This document shows, piece by piece, positions 62,984-64,000 of a stretch of 64,000 nucleotides of DNA (position 1 is its first letter; every line of letters starts with the position of its first letter). The DNA lies in contig NZ_BNJI01000001.1 of NCBI RefSeq assembly GCF_016587415.1, positions 1,837,501 to 1,901,500 on the forward strand, read 5' to 3'. A program made the translations under genes and the position numbers. This stretch comes from Ktedonobacter sp. SOSP1-85 (GTDB lineage: Bacteria; Chloroflexota; Ktedonobacteria; Ktedonobacterales; Ktedonobacteraceae). A model generated the notes under the pieces. The model saw nothing but the letters and a program-made list of their open reading frames with translations, ran no database searches and had not been told where the DNA came from.

Positions 62984-64000
62984 ATGAGCGTAGCCGTTGT
63001 TGGAGAGCCTCTTATTCTTCATACCCTTCCAGGTCGCATGCGTGTTCACCTCCCAGGATGGTCAAAACAGGAAAGGCGTGTCGCAAAAGCGCGATTGCGC
63101 CAGATGCAGGGAGTCCAACGTGTCCAGGATAACGAGCTGACTGGGAATGTGCTGATCCAGTTTGACGCCACGGTCACGGATGAACAGACTATTCTTGAGG
63201 CGGTGAGCCAGCTTGAACTGGCGCAAATTCACATAGTGGAAGCGGAAGAAGCGGCTCCACGCTCGCACGCTGTAACAGAGCGGCGAGGCCGGCTTGTGCG
63301 CACACGCATTCCCGTTCGCGGCCTGGAGCGCGACCCCTCCCTGGCCCAGCGCGTACTAGAGAAACTCACTGAATTCCCAGGTATACGAGCAGAGGTGAGC
63401 CTCTTAACCGGGCGTGTGCTGGTAGAGTTTGATGAGCATCAGGCCGAACTGGATGATATCCTGGCGGCAATGATAGGTTTGGAGTTGCCAGAACTTCCAG
63501 GAGAGTCGAGCCCTACCTATCCCCTTGAAGCGGGGCCGCTCGTGCAAAGTGCGACGCGCTTTTTGGGTTCGACGCTTGGCCTGGGGATGTTGGCGGTGCG
63601 CCAGTTGCTCGGAGCCAAGGAGGAGCTGCCCGGTGCTGAAACAGCGGTACATGTTTCAAGCGTCATCGGCATCCTTCAGGGTATTCCCATGGTGCGTTAT
63701 GGGCTACGCAGGCTCATCGGACGCACGGCCGCGGATCTTCTTGTCAGTCTGCCCAGCATCCTTCTGTTGTCACTGGCGAATAGTCCGCTTGGATTGGCCG
63801 TGATCGGCTCGGAGTCGCTGGGCCACCTCACTACCACGCAGGCGCGACGGCAGGCCTGGCAACGTTACCTGGAGCATATGGCGAACGCGCCAACGGACCA
63901 ACCCGATGCCCTGATACATCTAGAAACAGGTGAGCGTACTCCTCTGGCTGCTCTTGTCATATCGGGAACTGGAACCGGCATTGGACGTGATGGTATGCCT
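62984..64000 (+). CDS. Cation-translocating P-type ATPase, N-terminal part
   Basis: Open from the ATG at 62984 to the window end (339 codons, incomplete). Two HMA-like ferredoxin folds come first: LHTLPGRMRVHLPGWSKQER with GVQRVQDNELTGNVLIQFD, and LVRTRIPVRGLERD with ELTEFPGIRA-type spacing and LTGRVLVEFDEH. Neither has the CxxC metal site. Hydrophobic segments follow (LLVSLPSILLLSLANSPLGL). Near the end, HLETGERTPLAALVISGTGT resembles the start of the actuator domain. This fits CtpC/CtpI-type heavy-metal-class ATPases. The catalytic DKTG lies beyond the window. Confidence 0.75.
   Translation, partial: MSVAVVGEPLILHTLPGRMRVHLPGWSKQERRVAKARLRQMQGVQRVQDNELTGNVLIQFDATVTDEQTILEAVSQLELAQIHIVEAEEAAPRSHAVTERRGRLVRTRIPVRGLERDPSLAQRVLEKLTEFPGIRAEVSLLTGRVLVEFDEHQAELDDILAAMIGLELPELPGESSPTYPLEAGPLVQSATRFLGSTLGLGMLAVRQLLGAKEELPGAETAVHVSSVIGILQGIPMVRYGLRRLIGRTAADLLVSLPSILLLSLANSPLGLAVIGSESLGHLTTTQARRQAWQRYLEHMANAPTDQPDALIHLETGERTPLAALVISGTGTGIGRDGMP

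Noticed and set aside
1..64000. Altered genetic code with TGA read as an amino acid
   Set aside because: Interrupted genes carry TAG as well as TGA and also frameshifts, while intact genes end normally in TGA; decay explains this better.
1..64000. CRISPR array
   Set aside because: No regularly spaced direct repeats with unique spacers were seen; tandem repeats at 1003 and 9007 have no spacers.

Overview
The window looks like a Ktedonobacteria-type (Chloroflexota) chromosome. This rests on gene style, not on a marker gene. It has Ser/Thr kinases with Pro/Thr/Ser-rich tails, an XRE regulator with TPR-like repeats and an internal twin-arginine motif, repeated ABC sugar-uptake modules, a very high load of insertion sequences of many families, and many decayed genes. 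No rRNA, intact tRNA or CRISPR array was seen.

Layout. 1-8.8 kb: a recombinase remnant, a predicted pseudokinase, IS6 and IS110 fragments, a secreted protein, an IS200/IS605 element (tnpA and tnpB), a TPR protein, a nucleotidyltransferase and damaged HTH repeats. 9.0-12.2 kb: a GntR regulator, cupin, Gfo/Idh/MocA oxidoreductase and TIM-barrel sugar isomerase, ended by an IS6 scar. 12.3-14.6 kb: an MFS fragment, an epoxide hydrolase and a divergent CGNR regulator. 14.7-16.4 kb: IS5 and recombinase remnants carrying an IS6 copy. 16.6-23.6 kb (minus strand): a sugar operon (binding protein, two permeases, PGI-like protein, oxidoreductase, isomerase), with a divergent XRE/TPR regulator and a lone TnpB at that regulator's stop codon. 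26.6-29.8 kb: decayed IS6, a metallophosphoesterase-like protein lacking its metal ligands, and a PsiE-like gene rearranged around a 39-bp hairpin. 29.9-34.2 kb: an ISL3-family transposon with a methyltransferase passenger, whose left terminal repeat is split by an intact IS1182 element. 34.5-43.5 kb: a cupredoxin, an SRPBCC protein, transposase wrecks, an IS701/IS4-like element inside an older transposase, and an IS630 element with a -1 frameshift signal. 43.6-51.5 kb: a nucleotidyltransferase and a LacI-controlled divergent sugar regulon with visible operators. 51.5-55.7 kb: an IS607 element with broken tnpA and intact tnpB, plus glycosidase and hypothetical pseudogenes. 56-64 kb: an intact receptor-like kinase, an oligopeptide-binding lipoprotein, and the start of a P-type ATPase cluster that runs off the window.

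How it fits together. Three separate loci pair an AP-endonuclease-fold sugar isomerase/epimerase with a dehydrogenase (Gfo/Idh/MocA or MDR), two of them with a complete CUT1-type uptake system minus the ATPase. This suggests several parallel routes for rare sugars or glycosides, each with its own regulator (GntR, XRE, LacI). Between these islands the DNA is dominated by nested insertions, nonsense and frameshift mutations, and two dispersed repeat families whose damaged copies complement one another. Unusually long perfect hairpins sit at many gene ends.
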